From contig NZ_CP089211.1 in the NCBI RefSeq assembly GCF_021183825.1, positions 4,198,501-4,262,500 on the forward strand: a DNA stretch of 64,000 nucleotides, in the 5' to 3' direction. This DNA comes from Sinomicrobium kalidii. Its GTDB lineage: Bacteria > Bacteroidota > Bacteroidia > Flavobacteriales > Flavobacteriaceae. The notes beneath the pieces were generated by a model, which was not told where the DNA came from, ran no database searches, and was given only the letters and a program-made list of their open reading frames with translations. Position 1 is the first letter of the stretch; each line of letters opens with the position of its first letter. Made by a program: the position numbers and the translations under genes. Below, piece after piece: positions 34,825-44,580 of this stretch.

Positions 34825-35719
34825 GAAGAAAATCCTGTTTGCCGCAATTATAGGAGCTATCGTTCTGCTTATGATAGGTTATGGCGTATTTGTATTAGGA
34901 GTGGATACGAAAACAGACCAGGCACTGGAGCAGACAACAGTCCCGGAACTTGGAGAAACCGAAGAGCAATACGAAGACCGCCTGGAAGCCGTGGACCAGT
35001 TGAAAGAGAAAAAGAAATCCGATGCCCCGAACATTTATGACGAAAGCCTGTTGGATTCTACCGGGCTTTACGATCCGGATCTGGAAGAAAAACAAAAGGA
35101 ACGTATGGTGGACAGTATCTATAACCGGGGAAGGATAGATTATATGGCCAGGGGATACCGCAAGCGTAAGAGTACGGAATCAAAAGATACGACTGCTACC
35201 CTCAAAAAAAGGGACATGGACGCCCTGGATAAAAGCCAGCAGGATTTTTTTAAGGTAGGGAAGGAGTTTTGGGAAGCAGCTACACCCAAAACGTATACCC
35301 AACCGGTGATCCATGCGGTGGTACACGATGCACAAACTGTAAAGACCAACAGCAGACTGGAACTCCGCCTTACCGGGGAGGCGATCATTAACGATAGGAA
35401 AATCCCCAAAAACACTTTGGTCTATGGCTTTGTAAAGCTAAAAGAAAACCGGGTGATGATAAACATCACCAATATCAACCATCAACCCGTACACCTGAAA
35501 GCCTATGACCTCCAGGATGGCAATGAGGGGATCTATATCGAAAACAGTATTCGCGCAGAACTCACGCGGCAAATGACCGATGATATGATCCAGGATATCA
35601 ATATAGCCGGTGTTCCCCAGGTACGGGGATTAAAGAATGTCTTTCGCCGGGATAACCGCAAAGTAAAAAATACGATTTACAATCACTACCAACTCATTTT
35701 AAAACCCGTACAGCAATGA
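34811..35719 (+). CDS. traM: Conjugal transfer protein TraM (VirB10-like)
   Basis: A 302-residue protein: membrane helix at 8-30, an acidic, charged linker, and a C-terminal beta domain (VIHAVVHDAQTVKTNSRLEL; GEAIINDRKIPKNTLVYGFV; IYIENSIRAELTRQMTDDMI) typical of TraM. Like VirB10 it spans the periplasm to link the inner-membrane complex with the outer-membrane pore. It overlaps both traK and traN. Confidence 0.88.
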   Translation: MKIDKKKILFAAIIGAIVLLMIGYGVFVLGVDTKTDQALEQTTVPELGETEEQYEDRLEAVDQLKEKKKSDAPNIYDESLLDSTGLYDPDLEEKQKERMVDSIYNRGRIDYMARGYRKRKSTESKDTTATLKKRDMDALDKSQQDFFKVGKEFWEAATPKTYTQPVIHAVVHDAQTVKTNSRLELRLTGEAIINDRKIPKNTLVYGFVKLKENRVMINITNINHQPVHLKAYDLQDGNEGIYIENSIRAELTRQMTDDMIQDINIAGVPQVRGLKNVFRRDNRKVKNTIYNHYQLILKPVQQ

Positions 35720-36525
35720 AACCTATATACTTTCTTTTCAGTTTGTGTTTGATGCATTGGCCTTTGATGGGACAAATACAGGAACTGGACACGATATATG
35801 CCAATGACCATACGACCATATCCCTTTTCTTTCCGGAGCCCGTAAGACAGGGGATACCAGGGGCAGATCATTTTGTGTTTACCTATAATAAGGAAAACCC
35901 ACAATATCTGGGGCTGCTTAAAGCTGTGCCTGGGCTGGACAGTAACCTCTTAGTTATAACCACAGATGGTCAGGTATATAGTTATATTCTGAAGTACCAT
36001 AAGGATTTGCCACAACTCAATTATTTTATAGGTAAAGAAAAAAGTATAGGGCATGAAAAAGGGATGTCTTTTACAGAAAAAAAGCCACAGAAAAAGGAAG
36101 AGAGGACGGTAAAAATAACCCCCTACCATATGAATGCCATCAAAAAAGTATCGGAGTACATGGTCAGGCAGGACCAGCGTATGGCCCGCAAAAACAGGAA
36201 AGGGGTAAAACTCATTTTAAAAGATATACAATACCGGTGGCAGGAAGTCTATATTTCCTTTACCATTGAAAACAAATCGGGGATTGATTACGAAGTAGAT
36301 TACTTCAGGGTCTATGTGGAAAACGGGAACAGGAAGAAAAATGCCTCTTACCAGAAGATCCTTCAGGAGCCGATCTATTCCCATGAGTTTCCGGAAAAAG
36401 TAAAGAACAACCAACAAAAGAGTTTTGTGATGGTGTTTCCGAAGTTTACGTTGGGTAAGCAGGAAAAGTTAATGATGGAATTAGGGGAAAGGAATGGGCA
36501 CCGGATTATAAAACTAAAAAGATGA
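35716..36525 (+). CDS. traN: Conjugal transfer protein TraN (VirB9-like, DUF4138)
   Basis: A 269-residue secreted protein (signal to GQIQE) with DUF4138 features: TISLFFPEPVRQGIPGADHF, NLLVITTDGQVYSYILKYHK and a C-terminal VYISFTIENKSGIDYEVDYF. It is the outer-membrane-associated channel component paired with TraM, overlapping that gene by four bases (ATGA). It is the last recognised tra gene; the expected traO-Q do not follow, and an AT-rich cargo island begins instead. Confidence 0.88.
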   Translation: MKPIYFLFSLCLMHWPLMGQIQELDTIYANDHTTISLFFPEPVRQGIPGADHFVFTYNKENPQYLGLLKAVPGLDSNLLVITTDGQVYSYILKYHKDLPQLNYFIGKEKSIGHEKGMSFTEKKPQKKEERTVKITPYHMNAIKKVSEYMVRQDQRMARKNRKGVKLILKDIQYRWQEVYISFTIENKSGIDYEVDYFRVYVENGNRKKNASYQKILQEPIYSHEFPEKVKNNQQKSFVMVFPKFTLGKQEKLMMELGERNGHRIIKLKR

Positions 36526-36693
36526 GAAATGATAATGTTCTTCAAAGAGTTTTGTCTTTTGACCTGTTACTATGGAGGATGAAATCTTGACGAATTAATT
36601 TGTTTTTATGGATATCCGTAAAGTGTATAACGAACTTCTTTATATTTTGTTATTAAATTGGCACTTAATTTATAACACCAATATAATTAAATT

Positions 36694-39600
36694 ATGAGAT
36701 TCATTAATACACAGGATATAGAGAATTGGGCAAGTACAGTAGATTGTAAATACCATTTGCCACATTTAATTAGAAATTTAATTTTAGCAACCATTGATAA
36801 TAATGCTATAAAGAACATTCATTTTCCCTATGGAGAAGATGTACAAACTGGAGGATTTGACGGGGAACTTATTACAGAATCTGAAAATATGTTTGTTCCA
36901 TTAGGAGAAAGTGTATGGGAGTTTGGAACCACAAACAATAAAAAAGCCAAAGCAGATGAGGATTACGAAAAAAGAAAGGAAAATCCATTAGGAAAGATTC
37001 CGGCCCAAACAACTTATGTCAACGTTAATGCAAAAAAATATAGGGATAAAAATAAATGGGTAGAAACAAAACAAGCCGAAGGCTTTTGGAAAGATGTTAA
37101 ATATTTAGATAAGATAGATATTGAACAATGGTTGGAGTTGGCTCCAACGGTAGAGTTATGGCTTGCTGAAAAATTGAGAAAACCAACTTTCGGAATATAT
37201 ACTGTTGACGAGTATTGGAAATGTTGGAGTGAAAATAAATCCATAAAGATTGTTCCCGAGATATTGTTGGGAGATAGCAGATCAGATGAAATTGAAAGAT
37301 TGAAGTCCTTTGTCAAAAATGGGGAAGGCACTTTATATATAAAATCTATAACGACTGATGAAGCTTTGGCGTTTCCCTTGGCTGTTATTAAATCATATGG
37401 TATTTCTGATGGAAATATTGTAGTCATCGACAATAGGGAATCTTTTAACCAATTTACTCACACAGCCAAATCCCTGACCGTCCTTGTTAAATTCAAAGCA
37501 ACGGGTACAGATTTATCAGGGGCCATTCATAGAGGGCATAGGGTAATAATTCCAATCAGTCTTTCAGAGGAAGTTAGTACTTCCGATAAGATTCAGCTGT
37601 CAATAACTTCAAGAGATACATTCGAGCAAAGTTTAGGAGAAATGGGGATAGATGCTGAGCAGGTTAAGATCCTAACCAAAAACTCAGGAAGGAACATATC
37701 TATTTTAAAGAGGCTACTTCAATTTGATAATGGTTCAGTACCCAAATATATGGATGGTATTGATACTAGGGATATTCTTCCAATGCTTTTAATAAACAGG
37801 TTCTCAGAAAACCGAATTGGAGATAAAGAAATTGTTGAAAAGCTCAGTGGAAAAACATCGGACGAATATATTCGATTTTTGAAAGTTTTGGCAAATCTGG
37901 ATGACTCTCCCATTTATTATATAAGCGGGGTATGGCGATTAATTTCTCCTACCGACACGTGGCTTTACTTTGCTAAGTATATAACCCGAAAAGATCTCGA
38001 AAATTTTCAAGAAGTATGCTTAAATGTTTTGGGTGAAATTTCACATAAATATACGTTATCCAAAGACGAGAGGAAAAATTACTATCATACGCCCGAAAAC
38101 AGAACAAAATATTCTTCTAATTTAAGAGAAGGTATATGTGAATCCATTGTTGTTATATCTGTGTTTGGAGATGATTATGGTTTAAATTCTGTTCCTAATA
38201 TTTCTTCATATATAGATAACATTGTCCAGAAAATACTTGAAATGGACACAGTTGTCTGGAGATCATTATCACGCAATTTGATGCTTTTGGCAGAAGCATC
38301 CCCATCCATATTTTTAAATAATCTTGAAAGAATAATAAAAGAGAGATCTGTTACGGCTTTTTTTGAAGTAGAAGAAAGGTTTATGCATAGTTCAAATGAT
38401 TTAGCGCCTTTATTATGGTGCCTAGACATTCTTGCTTGGTTTCCTGAGTATCTTATGAGAGTTTCCACTGCTTTATGTGAGTTAATTTTAATTTCTCCTG
38501 AAAGTTTTCCAACTGTAAATACACCATTAAACAGTTTGAAAAATATATATAGAACATGGTATCCACAAACAAATACAAGTGCTGAAAACAGAAAACAGAT
38601 ACTAGAATATCTAATCAAGAAATATCCGGATATATTATACAACCTGTTATATAATTTGGTTGGAACTAAACAAGGCACTGCTTTTCATACACCAAGACCG
38701 AAATGGAGATTGTTTTCAGAACTTAGGGAAATTCGGGTAAGCGAACGTGAAGTTTATTATATGAGAGGATTCTGTTTGGATAATGTAAATGTAATGTCCA
38801 AGGGCAATGTTCAAAAGATATTGTTGCTAATAGACTTGCTGGATGATATGTCATGGGATAAGTTAGATGTAGCATTAAATACGATTGAAGAGATACATAC
38901 AGGTTCGGATGAAAATGAAAGAAGTCAAATCTATCATAAGTTTAGGAAGTTCATAGGGCGCCATAAAAATCACCCTACAGCACGATGGGCCTTGCCAACG
39001 GATATTCTTAGTAAAATTGAAAATACAGCGCTTAAATTCAAATCTGACGATGTGCTCAACGAATCCTATTTATTTGAGGAACATTACCCTGATTTTATAG
39101 AAGGAAGGAAAGGTAAAAATCACAGAGAACATGCTGATGAGATAGCATCAAGAAGACTTAATTTTATTGAAATGGTTCTTGATATAAACGGAATAAATAA
39201 AATTATTGAATTGGCCACCACCACCGAATATCCTTTTATTTACGGAAATACTCTTGCGAAATCAGACAAATTAAGTGAAAAAGATAAATTGACAATCTAT
39301 AAATTGATTGAAACTACGGACAGTAAGCATTTAATATTAGTTAAAGAATTTATCCAAATTTCTGAGAATAGAACAAATTTACAGACTCAAATAAAGATTT
39401 TAGATGATCTGATAAAATTGGGGCTATCCATTCAGGGTATAGTAAACTTCCTTTGTTCTTTAAGGGGAAGTATGGGTTTATGGAAATTCATATCTGATAT
39501 GCGAAATAAGGAAATTGAGAAATCGTACTGGACATCTCGATCAGGGTTTTTATATACAGAAAATAAAGAAGAGCTCTTCTATGCTTTGGATAAATTGCAG

Positions 39601-40488
39601 CAGTATAAGAAATCCATAACGTTGTTAAATACTTTGGGCTGGGGACTATATGAACATAAAGGAAATTTTACTTCAGAAGAAGTTTTAACAGTGCTTGAAA
39701 AAGTTTCTTTGGCGGATTTGAATGATAACTCTAGGTTCGAACACACTTTTTTTAATAACATCTTAGATTTTTTATATTCAAAAAATGATTATGATATAGA
39801 GCGAGGAGCAAAAATAGAAATGAAATTCATTTTTCTCTTTACAAGAGATACATATAGTCCCGCACCGAAAAACCTATATAAACTAATGTCTCAAAAGCCT
39901 GAAGAGTATTTTGGCATTTTGAGTGAAGTATACTTGCCGGAAAAAGAGGAGCTTAGAAAAGATAAATTGCAAGATGTAAAAGAAAACCCTGGTTATCAGG
40001 AAATCCTTAAATCCGGTTGGGAAATTCTTGATTCATTTAACTTGATACCTTCATTACAAGAAGATGGGTCTATTAACTATAGTGAGTTAAAAAAATGGAT
40101 AGATGAAGTGAGGGAATTTGCAGTAAAAAATCATAGAGTTAAGGTTACTGACAATTGTATAGGAAAGTTACTTGCTAAGTATCCCATCAACATGAGAGAA
40201 AACAAAGGGTTTCCTACTGAAATTTATAGGATAATAGAAGAAATTAATACTTATGAGATCAAAATAGCTTTTGAAACACAAATTTCAAATAATTTAGGTT
40301 TTACAAGTAGAGGTGCATTTGAAGGAGGAAATATAGAAAGGTTTAGATCGGATTATTTTAATTTACTTTTTGAGGAAACCAAATTTACCTATCCGAATGT
40401 TTCTTTGATATTCAAAAATTTAAGAGATCGATACATTGATGATGCTAAGCGGGAGGATGATATTGCCTTATTAAGAAGTTTAGAGTAA
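36694..40488 (+). CDS. Very large cargo protein with nuclease-like N-terminus, candidate defence protein
   Basis: A 1264-residue protein, no signal peptide. The N-terminus (about 1-150) carries VQTGGFDGELITESENMFVP, SVWEFGTTNNKKAKADEDYE and KYLDKIDIEQWLELAPTVEL. This resembles the start of a family of about 1200-1300-residue bacterial proteins in which the D...E-x-G...K spacing suggests a PD-(D/E)XK nuclease. Next comes a region like an NTPase core without an intact Walker A (YIKSITTDEALAFPLAVIKS). The remaining 850 residues are helical, repeat-like. Size, composition and position in an ICE cargo island next to a CoiA-like nuclease suggest anti-phage defence; no test is possible here. Confidence 0.6.
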   Translation: MRFINTQDIENWASTVDCKYHLPHLIRNLILATIDNNAIKNIHFPYGEDVQTGGFDGELITESENMFVPLGESVWEFGTTNNKKAKADEDYEKRKENPLGKIPAQTTYVNVNAKKYRDKNKWVETKQAEGFWKDVKYLDKIDIEQWLELAPTVELWLAEKLRKPTFGIYTVDEYWKCWSENKSIKIVPEILLGDSRSDEIERLKSFVKNGEGTLYIKSITTDEALAFPLAVIKSYGISDGNIVVIDNRESFNQFTHTAKSLTVLVKFKATGTDLSGAIHRGHRVIIPISLSEEVSTSDKIQLSITSRDTFEQSLGEMGIDAEQVKILTKNSGRNISILKRLLQFDNGSVPKYMDGIDTRDILPMLLINRFSENRIGDKEIVEKLSGKTSDEYIRFLKVLANLDDSPIYYISGVWRLISPTDTWLYFAKYITRKDLENFQEVCLNVLGEISHKYTLSKDERKNYYHTPENRTKYSSNLREGICESIVVISVFGDDYGLNSVPNISSYIDNIVQKILEMDTVVWRSLSRNLMLLAEASPSIFLNNLERIIKERSVTAFFEVEERFMHSSNDLAPLLWCLDILAWFPEYLMRVSTALCELILISPESFPTVNTPLNSLKNIYRTWYPQTNTSAENRKQILEYLIKKYPDILYNLLYNLVGTKQGTAFHTPRPKWRLFSELREIRVSEREVYYMRGFCLDNVNVMSKGNVQKILLLIDLLDDMSWDKLDVALNTIEEIHTGSDENERSQIYHKFRKFIGRHKNHPTARWALPTDILSKIENTALKFKSDDVLNESYLFEEHYPDFIEGRKGKNHREHADEIASRRLNFIEMVLDINGINKIIELATTTEYPFIYGNTLAKSDKLSEKDKLTIYKLIETTDSKHLILVKEFIQISENRTNLQTQIKILDDLIKLGLSIQGIVNFLCSLRGSMGLWKFISDMRNKEIEKSYWTSRSGFLYTENKEELFYALDKLQQYKKSITLLNTLGWGLYEHKGNFTSEEVLTVLEKVSLADLNDNSRFEHTFFNNILDFLYSKNDYDIERGAKIEMKFIFLFTRDTYSPAPKNLYKLMSQKPEEYFGILSEVYLPEKEELRKDKLQDVKENPGYQEILKSGWEILDSFNLIPSLQEDGSINYSELKKWIDEVREFAVKNHRVKVTDNCIGKLLAKYPINMRENKGFPTEIYRIIEEINTYEIKIAFETQISNNLGFTSRGAFEGGNIERFRSDYFNLLFEETKFTYPNVSLIFKNLRDRYIDDAKREDDIALLRSLE

Positions 40489-40618
40489 GTAAATTATGTA
40501 ATCAAAAAAGACAGTCAGTTATTGGCGCAACTTTTGGCATAGTTTGTAGCTTAACTTATGAAGTCATATAGAATTATATATATGTTTGTTTTACAATCTA
40601 TTTAACCTTATTCCATAA

Positions 40619-41521
40619 ATGAGATATGCTATAAAGAAAAATAAAAAAGTAGAGCCTCAATTTTCTGGAGAAAGAGCATTTTGTCCTGTCTATAAGACTG
40701 AAGTCGTTGGAAAAATTTATAGCATTAGAATAAATCATTGGGCACATCTGGTAAAAGGAGAAAGCGATTGTGACAGTTGGTATGAGCCTATCACTGAATG
40801 GCATTTAAATTGGCAAAATCTATTCCCTGAAGAAACCAGAGAAGTCACTATTACCGAAAATAATATCTCACATAGGGCGGACATTCTATTAAACAATGAA
40901 CTCGTAATTGAATTTCAAAATTCACCTATAAAGATTCGTGAAGTAGAACGTAGGGAAGCATTTTACAATAAAAACGATAGAAAATTAATATGGGTTTTAA
41001 ATGGCGATAGTTTGTCTGAAAGTACAACCATAGAAAAAGAGGAGGCTATCAGTGATATATCGGTGTCCATATCAATCCCAAAGTCATTGTCGACAGTAGA
41101 AAATTACAGCAGTAGAAGAATATTAAGGGACAAACTAATAAACTTTCTAAATTCGGATAAAAAGCAAACAGAAACTAAAGAGAATATTTTAACTTTTAAA
41201 TATGCAGAAGGAGAATTTGATATTGAGTATGTTAAAGAGATATACAAAAACCATATAGCCTTTGTTTATGAAAGTTTATATGGTCGAGTTGAACTAAAAC
41301 TATTTAAGGAGCTTATAAAAATTGAGGATCACCTAATAGAGGAGACATTCATTAAACCAAGATTAAAAAGGCTAACCTGGAGGGCTTTTATCGATAAAAT
41401 GGAGTCTCCTGTATTTATTGATAATCTAAAAGGATTAGAAGAAGACGAATTGTATTATCTCTCTGAAAATAAAATAATTTCCAAAGAGAAATTTATAAAA
41501 AAAGCATTAACGTATATTTAG
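40619..41521 (+). CDS. CoiA-like nuclease-domain protein
   Basis: A 300-residue protein whose first 150 residues match the CoiA-like pattern: FCPVYKTEVVGKIYSIRINH, WAHLVKGESDCDSWYEPITE, the W-H-L-N-W segment, SHRADILLNNELVIEFQNSP (D and E-x-Q of a PD-(D/E)XK site) and a final WVLNGDS. CoiA family proteins include competence-associated and many stand-alone nucleases of mobile elements. The C-terminal half is helical and unrecognised. It follows the 1264-residue gene in the same direction; the pair may be one system. Confidence 0.7.
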   Translation: MRYAIKKNKKVEPQFSGERAFCPVYKTEVVGKIYSIRINHWAHLVKGESDCDSWYEPITEWHLNWQNLFPEETREVTITENNISHRADILLNNELVIEFQNSPIKIREVERREAFYNKNDRKLIWVLNGDSLSESTTIEKEEAISDISVSISIPKSLSTVENYSSRRILRDKLINFLNSDKKQTETKENILTFKYAEGEFDIEYVKEIYKNHIAFVYESLYGRVELKLFKELIKIEDHLIEETFIKPRLKRLTWRAFIDKMESPVFIDNLKGLEEDELYYLSENKIISKEKFIKKALTYI

Positions 41522-41578
41522 AAATATTGGCTACTATACCATTAACCGTTAGAAACTTGTTATATATTCAACAAGGAT

Positions 41579-41761
41579 TTGGATGTAAAGTATGATTTAA
41601 AGCCAGAAAAGGATTATATTAACGTATACATCAATGGCTTAAAATACACAAAATTTAAATCTGTAATGGAAGATTTCTTTTCATCCGAGGTTGGTGGATT
41701 TAAATTTTCATCGGAAAAGAGCGAATTTGAATTCCGAGAATTGCAATTTGTGAAAGAATAA
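41579..41761 (+). pseudogene. Short orphan fragment, possibly the C-terminal piece of a larger protein
   Basis: Sixty codons (MDVKYDLKPEKDYINVYING ... SEVGGFKFSSEKSEFEFREL) with the periodicity of a beta-sandwich end. It is too short to stand as a folded enzyme and has no partner reading frame upstream. It may be the remnant of a displaced gene. Confidence 0.25.
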
Positions 41762-41767
41762 AACTGG

Positions 41768-41902
41768 GCACGACAGTGGTTAAAAAAAATAGCAGCTAAA
41801 GGCTTAAACTGAAGTTTTTGTATTTTTAAAACCAATAAGGTTGCTATGAAAAGTTTGCGTGTACTTACCCACCACTTTTCATAGCCAAAGCCATTGTGGT
41901 GC
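41768..41902. repeat. Structured intergenic element with nested inverted repeats
   Basis: Outer arms GCACGACAGTGG (41768-41779) and CCATTGTGGTGC (41891-41902) are imperfect inverses. An inner perfect pair GCTATGAAAAGT (41843-41854) and ACTTTTCATAGC (41874-41885) lies within. The architecture resembles a folded cassette-recombination or RNA element between unrelated AT-rich genes; it is not a canonical attC. Confidence 0.5.
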
Positions 41903-41928
41903 ATTAATGGAAAATCGTAAAATAAAGA

Positions 41929-42504
41929 ATGAATATAGTTGAAAAAGAAGCTGACAGATTTTTTAACCGACTTTATAGAAATGGTAAAGTAAATAATCTT
42001 GAAAACTTAAAAGATCATATTACCACGAAATTATATGACTTTAATAGAGACAGAGATAAACTTGATTTTCTAAAAATCATCAGACAAAAAAGTGTCGAAG
42101 ATAAAGAAGAACATATGAAAAATTGTTCTGGTTGTGGATATGATGAGGAGAGAGACATTGGAATTTTTGCAATTGACCAAGAAATAGATAAAATAAATCG
42201 ATTTTACTCATACCAGCCTAAGACAGAAGATGAATTTAGTGTTGAGCAGGAATCCGAATTGCACAATAAATTAAATGATATTCTTGAAAAGTTGGAAAAA
42301 CAGGGTTTCGGACAACAAATCATTTTTGATGAAATTGAGGATTTAAAAAATCACTTTAATCTCGGTAAGAAAAACTGGTTTCAGCTTTTAAAAGGAAAAG
42401 TTGTTGATTTGACTCTTAAAAAGGTTTTGGACAAAACAATAGTTCAAGAAATTTATGACCAATTGAGTGAAGGATTTGAACAAGTTGTTAAGATGATTGA
42501 GTAA
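41929..42504 (+). CDS. Hypothetical helical protein of the cargo island
   Basis: A 191-residue soluble protein, highly charged and helical, with a single CSGCGYDEERDIGIFAID motif near residue 66 (two Cys, so a metal site would need partners). No family recognised. It is first of three closely packed genes (3-base gap to the next), probably one operon. AT-rich coding like its neighbours. Confidence 0.55.
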   Translation: MNIVEKEADRFFNRLYRNGKVNNLENLKDHITTKLYDFNRDRDKLDFLKIIRQKSVEDKEEHMKNCSGCGYDEERDIGIFAIDQEIDKINRFYSYQPKTEDEFSVEQESELHNKLNDILEKLEKQGFGQQIIFDEIEDLKNHFNLGKKNWFQLLKGKVVDLTLKKVLDKTIVQEIYDQLSEGFEQVVKMIE

Positions 42505-42507
42505 ATA

Positions 42508-43041
42508 ATGAGTAGAATAGACAATTTAGATAAGGTGCTTGATTACGTTTGCACTTTCAGCAGGAATTTAGCTTCTATCCCAACAATGGACTTGTCAATG
42601 AATACTGGAATCGAAATAGATGAATTGACAGAGTACTTGAATGAATTGGAAAATCGAAGTTATATAAATAATTACAATAATGGCTCATACATAACCTTAA
42701 AAGGTCGAATAGCACTGGAAAATTCAAAAAATGGAAAGCCATTCAAAGAAGAAGTTGAAGACAAGAGATTAAATCGATATTGGTCAATTACTAAGATTAT
42801 AGCTGGCGTATTAAACTCAATTGCTATCATAGGTATAGCAATTTGGGTTCAAGTTAGTTCAAATGAAAACTCAAAACTTGAAAATGACATTGAGAGTTTA
42901 AAAAGAGAACATAAAACTGAGAAAGTAGAGCAAATTCGGCAGATTGATTCGCTTAACAATGTTCTCAAAGAATTAAAGACGGATAATCTTATAATGACTA
43001 ATGCAAAGAAAGAAAAAAATCCAAATTTTAAATGGAATTAA
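42508..43041 (+). CDS. Membrane-anchored winged-helix/coiled-coil hypothetical protein
   Basis: A 177-residue protein: an N-terminal winged-helix-like region (LDKVLDYVCTFSRNLASIPT; IDELTEYLNELENRSYINNY; YITLKGRIALENS), one membrane helix (IIAGVLNSIAIIGIAIWVQV) and a C-terminal coiled coil (IESLKREHKTEKVEQIRQID). The arrangement would place the winged helix in the cytosol and the coil outside. It overlaps the next gene by 10 bases. No known family. Confidence 0.5.
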   Translation: MSRIDNLDKVLDYVCTFSRNLASIPTMDLSMNTGIEIDELTEYLNELENRSYINNYNNGSYITLKGRIALENSKNGKPFKEEVEDKRLNRYWSITKIIAGVLNSIAIIGIAIWVQVSSNENSKLENDIESLKREHKTEKVEQIRQIDSLNNVLKELKTDNLIMTNAKKEKNPNFKWN

Positions 43042-43583
43042 CTACTATAACCGCAATTTACGGGGCATTACTTTCTACCAGTATTGTAATTTTTCGATTT
43101 TTAGAACGTCGGGATTTAAAGAGAAAAATTGATATTGATGTCCATAGTTTTGTAAAAAAAAATAAGGACAATGAAATGAATGATTTAAGATGCGGTGGAC
43201 AATATTTATTAGTTACTATGACTAATCGAGCCAAAACAACTACTTATATCGACCGATATTTTTTTAAAGTATATAATCAAAAAAGAACTCAGACCGAATA
43301 CTGCGGATTTGATTTTAAAAATGGTAAGTTGGAAAGCGACTTACAATTTCCAATAAAACTCGAACACGGAGAAATATTTAAAATATCCTATCCATTAACT
43401 GATTTTCAAAATGATAACGGAAAACAAAATATGGATAGAATTCGGGAAATGGCAGAAAAGAACAAATATTTGGAAGCATATTGTTGTGATACACTTGAAA
43501 AATGGCATAATGGACAGCCTTTAAATATTCAAATGTTTTGTGGACACTTCGATTTGGTTGAAGAAAATCTAACAAAAACCTGA
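43032..43583 (+). CDS. Single-pass membrane hypothetical protein
   Basis: A 183-residue protein with an N-terminal membrane helix (ITAIYGALLSTSIVIFRFLE) followed by a beta-rich soluble region (GGQYLLVTMTNRAKTTTYID; FPIKLEHGEIFKISYPLTDF). This is the shape of many small phage-associated or immunity-like membrane proteins, but no family is recognised. It ends the three-gene unit 41929-43583. Confidence 0.5.
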   Translation: MELTTITAIYGALLSTSIVIFRFLERRDLKRKIDIDVHSFVKKNKDNEMNDLRCGGQYLLVTMTNRAKTTTYIDRYFFKVYNQKRTQTEYCGFDFKNGKLESDLQFPIKLEHGEIFKISYPLTDFQNDNGKQNMDRIREMAEKNKYLEAYCCDTLEKWHNGQPLNIQMFCGHFDLVEENLTKT

Positions 43584-43811
43584 CTAAAAAACATTATCCA
43601 AAACCGAATGTGAAATATTGTAACAGAAGCCTTCCCTAAAAGAATTTGAGCTGAATTATTAAATTGAAAGTATAAAAAACAAAACGGGTAAGTCTTCAAC
43701 TTTAGAGGATCTGAACTACATAATTTTTGTATTAATCTGATTGTTAGGTGTTTTTTATTATATTGAAATACAAAATGTTACATAATTTGGACTATAATCT
43801 AATATGCAGTG

Positions 43812-44167
43812 ATGAAAAAAATAATATTACTTTGTATTTCTTTTATAGGTTAGTTTCTTGTTCAGACCAAAAAGAAACCCCTGGTGTAACAGATATAAAA
43901 AAAGGACAACAATGGAATTTGAAAATCGGAAGCTCGCCTAGTGAAGTATATAAACAGCTTCAGGAATTGGGAATAAAAAAAGGCTTTGATGGGGTTACCT
44001 TGGTAAATACATCTGGTACACATTTGGCACGTATAGGGGATGATTTGGCATTATATAATGCAGTGACTATACTGACACCAAGGTATTATACAGACAGCGT
44101 TTATATTCAGTTTAAGGATGAAAAAGTTGCTTCCATTAATAGATGGAGAGATCCAGTATTGTTATAG
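43812..44167 (+). pseudogene. Lipoprotein gene with a frameshift in the signal peptide
   Basis: ATG 43812 begins MKKIILLCISFIG and then stops at TAG. In the neighbouring frame the sequence continues LVSCSDQKETPG, a perfect lipobox context, through to a stop at 44167. Restoring one T in GGTTAG (near 43848) would join MKKIILLCISFIGLVSC into a normal lipoprotein. The body (NLKIGSSPSEVYKQLQELGI; VYIQFKDEKVASINRWRD) resembles small lipoproteins with immunity-like roles. A real one-base deletion or a sequencing error are both possible. Confidence 0.55.
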
Positions 44168-44535
44168 AGGAATGGCTTGAAGATGAAACAGGGGAGGTCC
44201 CTATACCTTTTGTCCCGGGGCAAATAATGTTGAAGGTTGATATTTTAAAAAATTGGCCAGAGGAAACATCAGAAGCATCCATATACTTAGGGAATCATAT
44301 TAATAAAGTTGCAGAAAAATCACAAGAAATCTATCATGCTTCGAGGAGACCAAATATGGTTATTGTCCTGTCAGAGAAAAGCCTGGTAAAAGAGTATGAT
44401 CCGCAGATGGAAAAATACGCCCTATGGGAATTCTCTTTTCCGGAAATCAAGAAGAGTAGCCAAATTGGGAGCTATTCCATACGCCTGTATTTTTGTAATA
44501 ACAAATTAGAAAAGATCCGAAAGGAATATTGGTAG
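44143..44535 (+). CDS. Hypothetical protein overlapping the broken lipoprotein gene
   Basis: A 130-residue frame overlapping the previous gene's end by 25 bases. It reads FVPGQIMLKVDILKNWPEET, SIYLGNHINKVAEKSQEIYH, IVLSEKSLVKEYDPQMEKYA and a final IRLYFCNNKLEKIRKEYW. The final strand pattern (Y-F-C-N-N-K-L-E-K-I) parallels the VYIQFKDEKVASI ending of the lipoprotein, so it may be the second half of the same decayed gene or a related repeat. Function is unknown. Confidence 0.45.
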   Translation: MERSSIVIEEWLEDETGEVPIPFVPGQIMLKVDILKNWPEETSEASIYLGNHINKVAEKSQEIYHASRRPNMVIVLSEKSLVKEYDPQMEKYALWEFSFPEIKKSSQIGSYSIRLYFCNNKLEKIRKEYW

Positions 44536-44580
44536 CAAATTATGCTTGATGGTTTTTAAAACGGGATATACTTTTTAGAC

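Noticed and set aside
41768..41902. Integron attC site
   Set aside because: Lacks the RYYYAAC/GTTRRRY core pair, and no integron integrase is nearby; kept only as an inverted-repeat element.
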